Assembly: GCA_902778855.1 (NCBI GenBank) | Contig: CACYZM010000017.1 | Location: forward strand, 1 to 64,000 | Reading direction: 5' to 3' | Length of the DNA stretch: 64,000 nucleotides | From: an uncultured Bacteroidia bacterium | Lineage (GTDB): Bacteria > Bacteroidota > Bacteroidia > Bacteroidales > UBA932 | In this document: positions 56,558 through 64,000 of the stretch, in pieces | Layout of the letters: each line of letters begins with the position of its first letter | How positions within the stretch are numbered: the first letter of the stretch is position 1 | Program-made: the position numbers and the translations under genes | The notes under the pieces: model-generated | What the model was told of the DNA's origin: nothing | The model's input: only the letters and a program-made list of their open reading frames with translations | Database searches by the model: none

Positions 56558-58420
56558 ATGACGAAAGGAAAAATCGGTGTGACAACGGAAAATATCTTTC
56601 CGGTCATCAAAAAATTCTTGTATTCCGACCACGACATCTTTATGCGTGAGCTCGTGGCCAACGCCGTCGATGCGACGCAGAAACTGAAAGCCCTCGCCGG
56701 AACGGGCGATTTCAAGGGCGAACTGGGCGACCTGACCATCCGCGTGGACGTCGACGACAAAGCCAAAACCATCACCATCACCGACCGCGGCATCGGCATG
56801 ACCGCGGAGGAAGTCGACAAGTACATCAACCAGATCGCCTTCTCCTCGGCAGGCGAATTCCTGGAGAAATATAAGGACAAGGCCGGCAACATCATCGGCC
56901 ACTTCGGCCTGGGCTTCTACTCGGCCTTCATGGTGTCGCAGAAAGTGCGCATCGAGACGCTCTCCTGGCAGGAAGGCGCCAAAGCAGTCAAATGGGAATG
57001 CCTGGGCGAACCCGACTTCACGATGACCGATTCGAAGAAGACGGACCGCGGCACCACCATCACCCTCTTCCTCGACGCCGACAGCGAAGAATTCGCCCAG
57101 GAGGCGAAGATCGGCGCGCTGCTCAATAAGTACTGCAAGTTCATGCCCGTCCCCGTGTGCATGGGCAAGCAGAAAGAGTGGAAAGACGGCAAGTATGTCG
57201 ATACCGACAAGGACAACATCATCAACGACACGGAGCCCCTGTGGACCCGCAAGCCCAGCGAGCTCAAGGACGAGGACTACCTCACCTTCTACAACAAGCT
57301 CTACCCGATGCAGGAAGATCCCCTCTTCCACATCCACCTCAACGTCGACTACCCGTTCAACCTGACCGGCATTCTCTACTTCCCGAAGATCAAGGACCGT
57401 CTCGAGGTCACGCGCAACAAGATCCAGCTCTACTGCAACCAGATGTTCGTCACCGACTCCGTGGAGAACATCGTGCCCGAGTTCCTCACCCTGCTCCACG
57501 GCGTGATCGACTCGCCCGACATCCCGCTGAACGTTTCGCGCAGCTACCTGCAGGAAGACGCCAACGTGAAGAAGATCTCCTCCTACATCACCAAGAAGGT
57601 GGCCGACCGGCTCGAGGAAATCGCCAAGAGCAAGAAGGAGGAATTCGAGCAGAAGTGGGACAACCTGAAGCTCTTCATCGAATACGGCATGCTGACCGAC
57701 GAGAAGTTCTGCGAGCGCGCCATGAAGTTCGCCCTCCTCAAGAACACCGAAGGCAAGTTCTTCAAATACGACGAGTACGCCGAGAAGATCAAGGAAGCCC
57801 AGACCAACAAGGACAAGAAGGTCGTTTACCTCTACTGCACCGATCCCGTGGCCCAGTATCCGCAGGTGGAAGCCGCGCACGCCAAGGGCTACGACGTGCT
57901 GGTGTTCGACTGCCCGCTCGACGCGCACTTCGTGAACCTGCTGGAATCCCGGCTGAAAGACACGGTCTTCAAACGCGTCGACGCCGAGGCGATCGACCGC
58001 CTGGTGGAGAAAGACGAACGCGCCAAGTTCGAGATCTCGGAAGACGACGCCAAGTACGTGACCAGCGTGTTTGAGGAAATCCTCCCCAAGGAGAACAAAT
58101 ATGAGGTGAAAGTGGAGAACCTGGGCGAGACGGAAGCCCCGATCCTGATCACGCAGAGCGAATTCATGCGCCGCTACCGCGACATGGCGGCCCTGGGTGG
58201 CGGCATGAACTTCTACGGCGAACTCCCCGACAGCTACAACATCACGGTCAACGCCGAGAACGCGGTGATCAAGAAGATTCTGGGAGACACCGGCGTGAAG
58301 GCCTTCACGGCCGACAACACCCTGCTCAAGCAGGTCACCGACCTGGCCCTGCTGGCCAACGGCATGCTGAAGGGCAAGGCGCTGGCCGACTTCATCAAAC
58401 GGAGCGAAGAACTGCTATAG
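56558..58420 (+). CDS. htpG: Molecular chaperone HtpG (Hsp90)
   Basis: 620 aa, full Hsp90 length for bacteria. The GHKL ATPase domain is intact: FMRELVANAVDATQKL (helix with the catalytic glutamate and asparagine), TDRGIGMTAEEV, GEFLEKYKDKAGNIIGHFGLGFYSAFMVS (the lid) and GTTITLFL. The middle domain has NVSRSYLQED, with the catalytic arginine. The C-terminal dimerisation domain ends near LADFIKRSEELL. It is an ATP-driven chaperone for client proteins in the cytoplasm. Its stop codon lies inside a strong terminator. Confidence 0.97.
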   Translation: MTKGKIGVTTENIFPVIKKFLYSDHDIFMRELVANAVDATQKLKALAGTGDFKGELGDLTIRVDVDDKAKTITITDRGIGMTAEEVDKYINQIAFSSAGEFLEKYKDKAGNIIGHFGLGFYSAFMVSQKVRIETLSWQEGAKAVKWECLGEPDFTMTDSKKTDRGTTITLFLDADSEEFAQEAKIGALLNKYCKFMPVPVCMGKQKEWKDGKYVDTDKDNIINDTEPLWTRKPSELKDEDYLTFYNKLYPMQEDPLFHIHLNVDYPFNLTGILYFPKIKDRLEVTRNKIQLYCNQMFVTDSVENIVPEFLTLLHGVIDSPDIPLNVSRSYLQEDANVKKISSYITKKVADRLEEIAKSKKEEFEQKWDNLKLFIEYGMLTDEKFCERAMKFALLKNTEGKFFKYDEYAEKIKEAQTNKDKKVVYLYCTDPVAQYPQVEAAHAKGYDVLVFDCPLDAHFVNLLESRLKDTVFKRVDAEAIDRLVEKDERAKFEISEDDAKYVTSVFEEILPKENKYEVKVENLGETEAPILITQSEFMRRYRDMAALGGGMNFYGELPDSYNITVNAENAVIKKILGDTGVKAFTADNTLLKQVTDLALLANGMLKGKALADFIKRSEELL

Positions 58421-58435
58421 TTCTTCGTTTTTTTT
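58405..58435 (+). terminator. Rho-independent terminator of htpG
   Basis: CGAAGAAC (58405-58412) pairs with GTTCTTCG (58420-58427), a 7-nt loop, followed by eight T. The stem includes the last htpG codons and its stop. Confidence 0.85.
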
Positions 58436-58437
58436 CT

Positions 58438-58445
58438 TATCTTTA
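58438..58445 (+). promoter_or_regulatory. -7 box of rmuC
   Basis: TATCTTTA, starting 2 bp after the htpG terminator and 18 bp before the rmuC ATG. Confidence 0.5.
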
Positions 58446-58463
58446 CAAGGTTATACCTGACCC

Positions 58464-59789
58464 ATGTCCACGACTACGCTGATAATCCTGATCGCCGCGG
58501 TGGTTGCGCTGGTGCTCGCCATCATCCTGACGCGCGCCCTGACGCGCTCCTCGCTGCTGGCCGACCGGGAGCGCCTAGAGACCATCCTCGATGTCCCCGC
58601 CCGCATTGAAAAGGCGGTGCAGGACACCGAAAAGGCCAAGGACGCCGTGATGGCCGCCCGCGACGAGGCGCACGAAGCGGCCATGCAGACGATGAAGGAG
58701 CAGTTCGCCGAAGCCATGGGCCAGATGAAAGACCAGGTCAAGAACGCCACCGACGAACTCCTGAAGGCCCGCCAGAAAGAGTTCAAGGAATCCAGCAGCG
58801 AAGCCCTCGGCACCCTCCTCTCGCCCGTCAAGGAAAAGATGGAGGAACTCCGCAAGGAGATGAACGCCAACAGCGACGTCCACAAGACCGCCCAGAGCGC
58901 CATCAAGAGCGACGTGGAGAACCTGATGCGCTACACCGGCCGCGTGGCGCGCAGCACCGACCAGCTCGCCGCCGCCTTCAAATACGGCAACAAACTCCAG
59001 GGCACCTGGGGCGAGACCATCCTCGAAGAGCTTCTCTCCTCACAAGGCCTCACCAAAGGTGTCCATTTCGACGTCCAGCCGACCATCGTCGACGCCGACG
59101 GCAAGACCGTCAAAAACGAAGACGGCTCCGCGATGCGCCCCGACGTGATCATCCACCTGGACCGCCGCCGCGAAGTCATCGTCGACGCCAAGACCTCCCT
59201 GGCCGATTACGTGAGCTACGTCAACGCCGAGAACGAGGAAGACCGCGTCCGCTACCTGCGGGCCCACATCGAGAGCATCAAGAAGCACGTAAAGGAGCTG
59301 GCCCGGAAGGACTATGCTTCCTATGTGCAGCCGCCGAAGATGTCGGCCGGCTACGTCATTATGTTCGTCCCCAATATGGGCGCCCTCTGGACGGCGCTCA
59401 ACGCCGAGCCCGACCTCTGGCGCTGGGCGGCCGAGCAGAACGTCTATATCGCCGACGAGCAGTCGCTCTACGGCGCCATCCGCATCGTCCAGCTCACCTG
59501 GACCCAGGTGCAGCAGGCCGAAAACCACGAAAAGGTCTATGCCCTGGCCGGCGAGATGATGGACCGCGTGGAGAAATTCCTCGCCTCCTACGACGATATG
59601 GGCGCCGCGCTCGACAAAGCGATGAAGGCCTATGGCGAAGCCGGCAAGAAACTGGCGCCGAACGGCCAGAGCATCACCACCACCGCCATCAAGCTCGCCA
59701 AAATGGGCGCGCGGAAAGGCAAACACATTGAACGCGCCCTGCAGGACGTCGACGAGATCGGCGCCCTGGAAGAAGGCGACCGCGAATGA
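58464..59789 (+). CDS. rmuC: DNA recombination protein RmuC
   Basis: 441 aa. It has an N-terminal membrane helix ([17 protein letters not shown]), then a long coiled coil (about 40-140). The RmuC core follows: [44 protein letters not shown] (restriction-nuclease-like D...D-x-K), then [20 protein letters not shown]. The protein is thought to limit DNA rearrangement between repeats. It overlaps deoD by 4 bp if deoD starts at 59786. Confidence 0.93.
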   Translation: MSTTTLIILIAAVVALVLAIILTRALTRSSLLADRERLETILDVPARIEKAVQDTEKAKDAVMAARDEAHEAAMQTMKEQFAEAMGQMKDQVKNATDELLKARQKEFKESSSEALGTLLSPVKEKMEELRKEMNANSDVHKTAQSAIKSDVENLMRYTGRVARSTDQLAAAFKYGNKLQGTWGETILEELLSSQGLTKGVHFDVQPTIVDADGKTVKNEDGSAMRPDVIIHLDRRREVIVDAKTSLADYVSYVNAENEEDRVRYLRAHIESIKKHVKELARKDYASYVQPPKMSAGYVIMFVPNMGALWTALNAEPDLWRWAAEQNVYIADEQSLYGAIRIVQLTWTQVQQAENHEKVYALAGEMMDRVEKFLASYDDMGAALDKAMKAYGEAGKKLAPNGQSITTTAIKLAKMGARKGKHIERALQDVDEIGALEEGDRE

Positions 59790-59806
59790 AAAAACAAAAC
59801 ATACCT

Positions 59807-60514
59807 ATGGCAGATACCCCCACCCCCCACATCGGAGCACAATACGGCGAGATCGCCGAGACCGTGCTGATGGCCGGCGACCCGCTTCGCGCGAAATTCA
59901 TCGCCGACAATTTCCTGACCAACCCCGTCCAGTTCAACGAAGTCCGCGGGATGCTGGGCTACACCGGCACCTACGGCGGCAAGCGCGTCAGCGTGATGGG
60001 CCACGGCATGGGCATTCCCTCGATCGGCATCTACTCCTACGAGCTCTATAACTTCTACGGCGTGAAGACCATCATCCGCGTCGGTTCCGCCGGGTCCTAC
60101 CACCCCGACCTGAAACTCGGCGACCTGGTCATCGCGCAAGGCGCCTGCACCGACTCGAACTACGGCGCGCAGTTCGGTCTGCCGGGCACCTTCGCCCCGA
60201 TCGCCGACTTCGACCTGCTGCGCAAAGCCGCCGCGGCCTGCGAGGAACGCGGCCTCCACTATATGGTGGGCAACATCCTCTCGTCCGACGTCTTCTACTC
60301 CGACAATCCGCAGTCCGAAAGCTGGCGGAAGATGGGCGTGCTGGCCGTGGAGATGGAAGCCGCCGCGCTCTATATGAACGCAGCCCGCTCGGGCAAACGC
60401 GCGCTGGTCATCTGCACGATCTCCGACCACATCCTTACCGGTGAAGAGATGTCCGCCGACGAGCGGCGGACCACCTTCACCAATATGATGGAAGTCGCAC
60501 TTTCCCTTATTTGA
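59807..60514 (+). CDS. deoD: Purine-nucleoside phosphorylase DeoD
   Basis: 235 aa from the ATG at 59807, which gives [11 protein letters not shown], aligned with the usual DeoD start; an ATG at 59786 overlapping the rmuC stop (ATGA) is also possible. Family blocks are [62 protein letters not shown] and [14 protein letters not shown]. It is a hexameric trimer-of-dimers enzyme that splits purine nucleosides with phosphate for salvage. Its end overlaps the convergent GH78 gene by 8 bp. Confidence 0.95.
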   Translation: MADTPTPHIGAQYGEIAETVLMAGDPLRAKFIADNFLTNPVQFNEVRGMLGYTGTYGGKRVSVMGHGMGIPSIGIYSYELYNFYGVKTIIRVGSAGSYHPDLKLGDLVIAQGACTDSNYGAQFGLPGTFAPIADFDLLRKAAAACEERGLHYMVGNILSSDVFYSDNPQSESWRKMGVLAVEMEAAALYMNAARSGKRALVICTISDHILTGEEMSADERRTTFTNMMEVALSLI

Positions 60515-63500
60515 TCACGAAGGAATAGCGTCCGGAAGGAAGCGTATAACGTCCGGGGCGATCTCCGGCAGCGGCGTAAGCCGCGCCGAGCGTCACCCGG
60601 ACGTCGCTGTCTTCCGACACGGGCAGCGTGAGTTCGGCCGTCGTATTGGCCGGCACCGCGAAGTCGAAGCGGAGCGATCCGTCTTCGAGCCACTGCCAGC
60701 CGCTCTCAATCCGGCCGTAGATCGAATCATAGTGTCCGCGGACGAAGTCGAACGATCCGCCCACGCGCGGCGTAAGCGTGAAGCTGTGGTAGCCCGGATC
60801 CTCTTCGACCGGCTGGATGCCGAGCATCCACGAGAACATCCATTCTTCGATGGCGCCGAAGGCGTAGTGGTTGAAGGAATTCATATCCACCGGGCCGAAA
60901 CCCTGGCGGATGGTATAGGAGTTCCAGCGCTCCCACATCGTCGTGGCGCCCTGCAGCACGGGATAGAGCCAGGACGGGTATTCCCGCTGCTCGAACAGTT
61001 CGTACGCCACATTGTCGAAGCCGTTGCGCGAAAGCACGAGATTGATGTACGGCGTGCCGATGAAACCGGTCGTCAGCTTGTAGCCGTGCGCCGCCACGTT
61101 CTCCACCAGATTCTGGAGCGCCAGCGGCTTGTGGGCGTCGTCGAACAGCTCGGCCTGGAGCGGCACGACGTAAGAGGTCTGCGTATTGGCCTTGAATGAG
61201 GCGTCGGCGCTGCCGGCGATCCATTCGTTGTAGGGCGGCACATGCTTGCTTTCCTTCGTCACGCCGTCGGGCCCCACGAACTCGCGGTTGAAGGCGGCCT
61301 TGATCCGTTCATAGAGTTCTTTCCACTTGGCCGCATCGGCATATTTGCCCAGCGCCGTCGCCACCTTCTCCATCAGGAGCGCATCGTAGGCGTAGTAAGC
61401 CGTGTTGGTGAGCGGCGAATTGGTATGCTCGAGCGCCACCCAGTCGCCATAGCCTTCGCCGGGCTGGATGTCCCCCACCGCCCGCTTCTGCAGGAAGCCC
61501 ATATACGCCACCATCGAATCATAGTGGTCGCGCAGGAACTTTGAGTCGGCGTACTGGAGATAGAGCTGCCAGGGGATGATGATGCCGGCTTCCATCCAGC
61601 CCATCGCTCCGCCGCCCGGATTCGCGCCGCGCGGCGGCGCCGCGATGTTGGGGATGATGTTGGGATAGCTGCCGTCGTCGCCCTGGATGTCGCGGATCGA
61701 CTGGAACCAGCGGGTAAAGAACGGATCGACGTTCATATTGTAGGTGGCCGAACGCGAGAACACCTGCGCGTCGCCGGTCCAGCCCAGGCGCTCGTCGCGT
61801 TGCGGGCAGTCGGTCGGGATGGAGAGGAAATTGCCGCGCTGGCCCCACACGATGTTTTCGTAGAGCCGGTTCACGTCGGCGTCGGAGGTCTCGAAGCCGC
61901 TGGTCTGCGCGCCGACCGATTCGAGCACCAGGCCTTCCACGCTCTCGAGCGGCAGGGCCTTGTCGAGGCCGTGGATCTCGAGGTAGCGGAAACCGTGGAA
62001 GGTAAAATGCGGCTGGAAGACTTCTCCCCCGCCTTTGAGGATATAGTGGTCGGTCGCCAGAGCACCGCGGTAATTTTCGTTATAGACGCGGCCTTTGTTG
62101 GCCTCATACACGTCGGCGGTCAGCGGCGGAAGCGGATCCTCGGGCACTTCGGCCGGATAGATCATCTCGCCGTAGCGCACGGTGATTTCGGTTCCCGCTT
62201 TGCCCGAGAGCTTGATGCGCGGCACGCCCACCATGTTCTGGCCCAGATCGTAAACGAACACGCCGGGCGCTGGCTCGGTCACGGAAACGGCCTTCAGGAC
62301 GATATGGTTCCGGACGGGCGAACCGATGTAACTCGCAATCAGGATGCTGTCGGCCGGCGCTTCCACCACCTTCGCGGCATCCCAGCCCGAATCGTCGAAG
62401 CGGGCCTTGCTCCAGCCCGGCACTTCGCGCCGCGCGTCGTAATCCTCACCGTTCTGGAAACTGTCGCTGAGGATCGGGCCACCGCTGAAGGTTTTCCAGC
62501 TGTCATCGGAAACGATGACCTCCTGCGTGCCGTCGGTATAGGTCAGCACGAGCTTGGCCAGCAGGGACAGGTCGATGCCGTACTGGTCCTGCCAGTTCGT
62601 CGCGAAACCCGTGAAATCGCTCCACCAGCCGGCGCCCAGCTGCGCGCCGAGGGCGTTGGCGCCTTTGCGCAGCAACGGCGTCACGTCGTAGGTCTGATAC
62701 AGGATGCGGTAGCGGTAGTCGGTGCAGCCGGGATTAAACCAGTCGTCGGCCATCCGCTGGCCATTGATTTCATATTCATAGATGCCGCGGGCCGTGGTAT
62801 AGAGCCGCGCGGAGGCCAGCGGCTTGCTCACCTCGAACGCTTTGCGGAGCATCGGCGCGCCAGTGATTTCGGCCGGCGAGAGCAGGCACCGCTCGCCGCC
62901 CGGCACTTCGTGGACCTCTTCGCTCCGATAGAGCGTGCTGTGCCACACTTCCTCCGTCACGGTCAGATTCGAGAACGTGGCGGTGCTGCCGGCCGGCTGG
63001 ATCAGGCCCAGCTTGTTGAACCGGCAATATGGCTTCCACACGTCATCGGGATACGGCGCCACGGAAAACTGTTCCTTGACCAGCTCCTTGCCGTCGAAGT
63101 ACGGCTTGATGTAATAGCCGCGAGCATAGTGGTGTCCCCAGATCTTCAGCGTCAGGTGATGCGGCTTCCGCAGGTCCGCCGCGCGGACGCCGGCCAGGGG
63201 CTTCTCCCAATCGAGCGTCTCCACGCCGTCGGTGACGTGGGAGATGCCGAGCGTAACGGGAGAACCCGCCGTGAGGCGCGCGCGGACGAAATTGCCTTCA
63301 TCGAGCCAGCTCAGCACGAAATCGGCCTCCTGCGCACCTTCGGCCAGGCACAGGTCGAAATCGAGGGTATAGTGGGAACGGTATTTCGAAAAATGCGGCT
63401 GCCCGTCGGAAATCCATTGCGCCCCCGACCAGCCGCTGTCCATCAGGCCGGTCTCGAACCACGATTCGGCGCGGACCGTCTCGTCCCGGTCATTCTTCAC

Positions 63501-63836
63501 CTCCACCGACCAATTGTAGCGCGTGCAGGGTTTCAGCGGCTCGCCCCGGTAGACCACGCCGACCGATACATCGGACGGAAGGGTGCCGTCGGCATCGGAA
63601 TCCCATACGGGGGTATCCTTCCCCGCTTCCGCGACGACGACCCGGTAGGCAACCTGGTGCTGGTCGTAACGGTCGCTGACCATTTTCCAGCTGAAGCTCG
63701 GCGACGGGGTGTCGATGCCCAGCGGGGTCACTTGATAATCCACGAGCAAATCCGTGACCTGGAACGGTCCTGCGGGTTCGCGGTGGCAGGCCAGCAGGGC
63801 GCAGAGCACCAGCGTGGCTGCAAACAGTTTTTTCAT
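60507..63836 (-). CDS. Alpha-L-rhamnosidase, GH78, lipoprotein
   Basis: 1109 aa. The lipobox ends LLAC. The order is an N-terminal beta domain ([21 protein letters not shown]), a carbohydrate-binding insertion with [11 protein letters not shown], then the rhamnosidase beta domains ([18 protein letters not shown]), and an (alpha/alpha)6 catalytic barrel with [19 protein letters not shown] (general acid glutamate in DERLGW) and [18 protein letters not shown]-terminal beta domain follows. It releases rhamnose from glycans such as pectin side chains. It overlaps the end of the kinase gene upstream by 4 bp (ATGA), so sugar release and phosphorylation are coupled. Confidence 0.94.
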   Translation of the reverse strand: MKKLFAATLVLCALLACHREPAGPFQVTDLLVDYQVTPLGIDTPSPSFSWKMVSDRYDQHQVAYRVVVAEAGKDTPVWDSDADGTLPSDVSVGVVYRGEPLKPCTRYNWSVEVKNDRDETVRAESWFETGLMDSGWSGAQWISDGQPHFSKYRSHYTLDFDLCLAEGAQEADFVLSWLDEGNFVRARLTAGSPVTLGISHVTDGVETLDWEKPLAGVRAADLRKPHHLTLKIWGHHYARGYYIKPYFDGKELVKEQFSVAPYPDDVWKPYCRFNKLGLIQPAGSTATFSNLTVTEEVWHSTLYRSEEVHEVPGGERCLLSPAEITGAPMLRKAFEVSKPLASARLYTTARGIYEYEINGQRMADDWFNPGCTDYRYRILYQTYDVTPLLRKGANALGAQLGAGWWSDFTGFATNWQDQYGIDLSLLAKLVLTYTDGTQEVIVSDDSWKTFSGGPILSDSFQNGEDYDARREVPGWSKARFDDSGWDAAKVVEAPADSILIASYIGSPVRNHIVLKAVSVTEPAPGVFVYDLGQNMVGVPRIKLSGKAGTEITVRYGEMIYPAEVPEDPLPPLTADVYEANKGRVYNENYRGALATDHYILKGGGEVFQPHFTFHGFRYLEIHGLDKALPLESVEGLVLESVGAQTSGFETSDADVNRLYENIVWGQRGNFLSIPTDCPQRDERLGWTGDAQVFSRSATYNMNVDPFFTRWFQSIRDIQGDDGSYPNIIPNIAAPPRGANPGGGAMGWMEAGIIIPWQLYLQYADSKFLRDHYDSMVAYMGFLQKRAVGDIQPGEGYGDWVALEHTNSPLTNTAYYAYDALLMEKVATALGKYADAAKWKELYERIKAAFNREFVGPDGVTKESKHVPPYNEWIAGSADASFKANTQTSYVVPLQAELFDDAHKPLALQNLVENVAAHGYKLTTGFIGTPYINLVLSRNGFDNVAYELFEQREYPSWLYPVLQGATTMWERWNSYTIRQGFGPVDMNSFNHYAFGAIEEWMFSWMLGIQPVEEDPGYHSFTLTPRVGGSFDFVRGHYDSIYGRIESGWQWLEDGSLRFDFAVPANTTAELTLPVSEDSDVRVTLGAAYAAAGDRPGRYTLPSGRYSFVIK

Positions 63837-64000
63837 CGGAGTAGGCGCAAATAGTGTTGATAGCCTTTGTACCAGGCCGTGGTGTTGCCCGGCGTATAGA
63901 TCTCCACGGGCACGCTCGCCGCGATCAGGGAGCGCATCCGGGGCAGGTCGGGGACGAGCCCCGCCGCATAGGCCTGCAACATGACGTTGCCGATGGCCGT
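63833..64000 (-). CDS. rhaB: Rhamnulokinase RhaB (C-terminal end, cut by the window)
   Basis: The last 55 codons are in the window. The frame reads TAIGNVMLQAYAAGLVPDLP, then RMRSLIAASVPVEIYTP, the C-terminal block of FGGY-family rhamnulokinases. These phosphorylate L-rhamnulose in the rhamnose pathway. Its TGA overlaps the ATG of the rhamnosidase gene, so the two form an operon. The call is limited by the short piece; another FGGY sugar kinase is possible but less likely next to a GH78 enzyme. Confidence 0.75.
   Translation of the reverse strand, partial: TAIGNVMLQAYAAGLVPDLPRMRSLIAASVPVEIYTPGNTTAWYKGYQHYLRLLR

Noticed and set aside
61800-63854. Long plus-strand frame opposite the GH78 gene, and similar ones at 53717-55771, 31981-33672, 33407-34705 and 45836-47299.
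   Set aside because: Same reason: no domain, biased His/Arg/Gly composition, and fully covered by well-supported genes on the other strand.

Overview
The window reads as a chromosomal piece of a Bacteroidales bacterium (phylum Bacteroidota). The basis is: -7 boxes of the TAnnTTTG type in front of many genes, with no consistent Shine-Dalgarno; a type V (FimA/Mfa) fimbrial operon; an S46 dipeptidyl-peptidase; DUF3575, AAA_14/DUF4143 and CarboxypepD_reg-like proteins; and many short-leader lipoproteins. Most of the sequence is G+C-rich. About 6.0-10.6 kb is clearly A+T-rich and probably acquired by transfer. No rRNA, tRNA or CRISPR array was found.

Layout. 0-12.3 kb is a minus-strand defence island: a stray hsdS fragment, hsdS, hsdM and hsdR (type I restriction-modification), a 250-aa protein with an HEPN-like RX4H motif, a 1222-aa STAND-type NTPase with an N-terminal nuclease-like domain, and an AAA_14/DUF4143 ATPase whose promoter lies in a 33-bp repeat array. 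12.3-26.3 kb is accessory DNA: small lipoproteins, an acyl-ACP thioesterase, a MntA-HepT toxin-antitoxin pair, a Fic protein, a vWA protein, small membrane proteins, a GNAT, hydrolases, gene remnants, and at least three families of palindromic intergenic elements, called A, B and C here. Five minus-strand genes between 20 and 24.1 kb share a near-identical 31-bp promoter module.

26.3-35 kb holds a GDSL esterase, a GH63-like hydrolase, an orphan Imm32 protein, an EamA transporter, a HAD-like protein, an AlkZ-like DNA glycosylase, a thioesterase, a deacetylase-GDPD fusion lipoprotein, and a duplicated alpha/beta-hydrolase gene broken by a frameshift. 35-39 kb holds a remnant with IS21-like ends, a HigB/HigA toxin-antitoxin pair, and a divergent pair: a vWA-macro fusion protein and a degenerate NUDIX regulator with TGTGTA palindromes between them.

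39-47.3 kb is more housekeeping: M16 and S46 peptidases, HrpB helicase and a TerB-DnaJ protein. 47.3-48 kb is repeat-rich and non-coding. 48-56.3 kb is a six-gene fimbrial operon: DUF3575 barrel, OmpA-like/TPR lipoprotein, two fimbrillin-like lipoproteins, an Mfa2/FimB anchor, and a tip adhesin with a frameshift. 56.5-64 kb holds htpG, rmuC, deoD and the start of a rhamnose-use operon (rhaB end, GH78 rhamnosidase).

The most unusual signals are the paired A+B palindromic elements, the vWA-macro/NUDIX pair with its shared operator motif, the exact 33-bp repeat array on the AAA_14 promoter, and the cloned promoter module. All family assignments come from reading motifs; no database search was possible.
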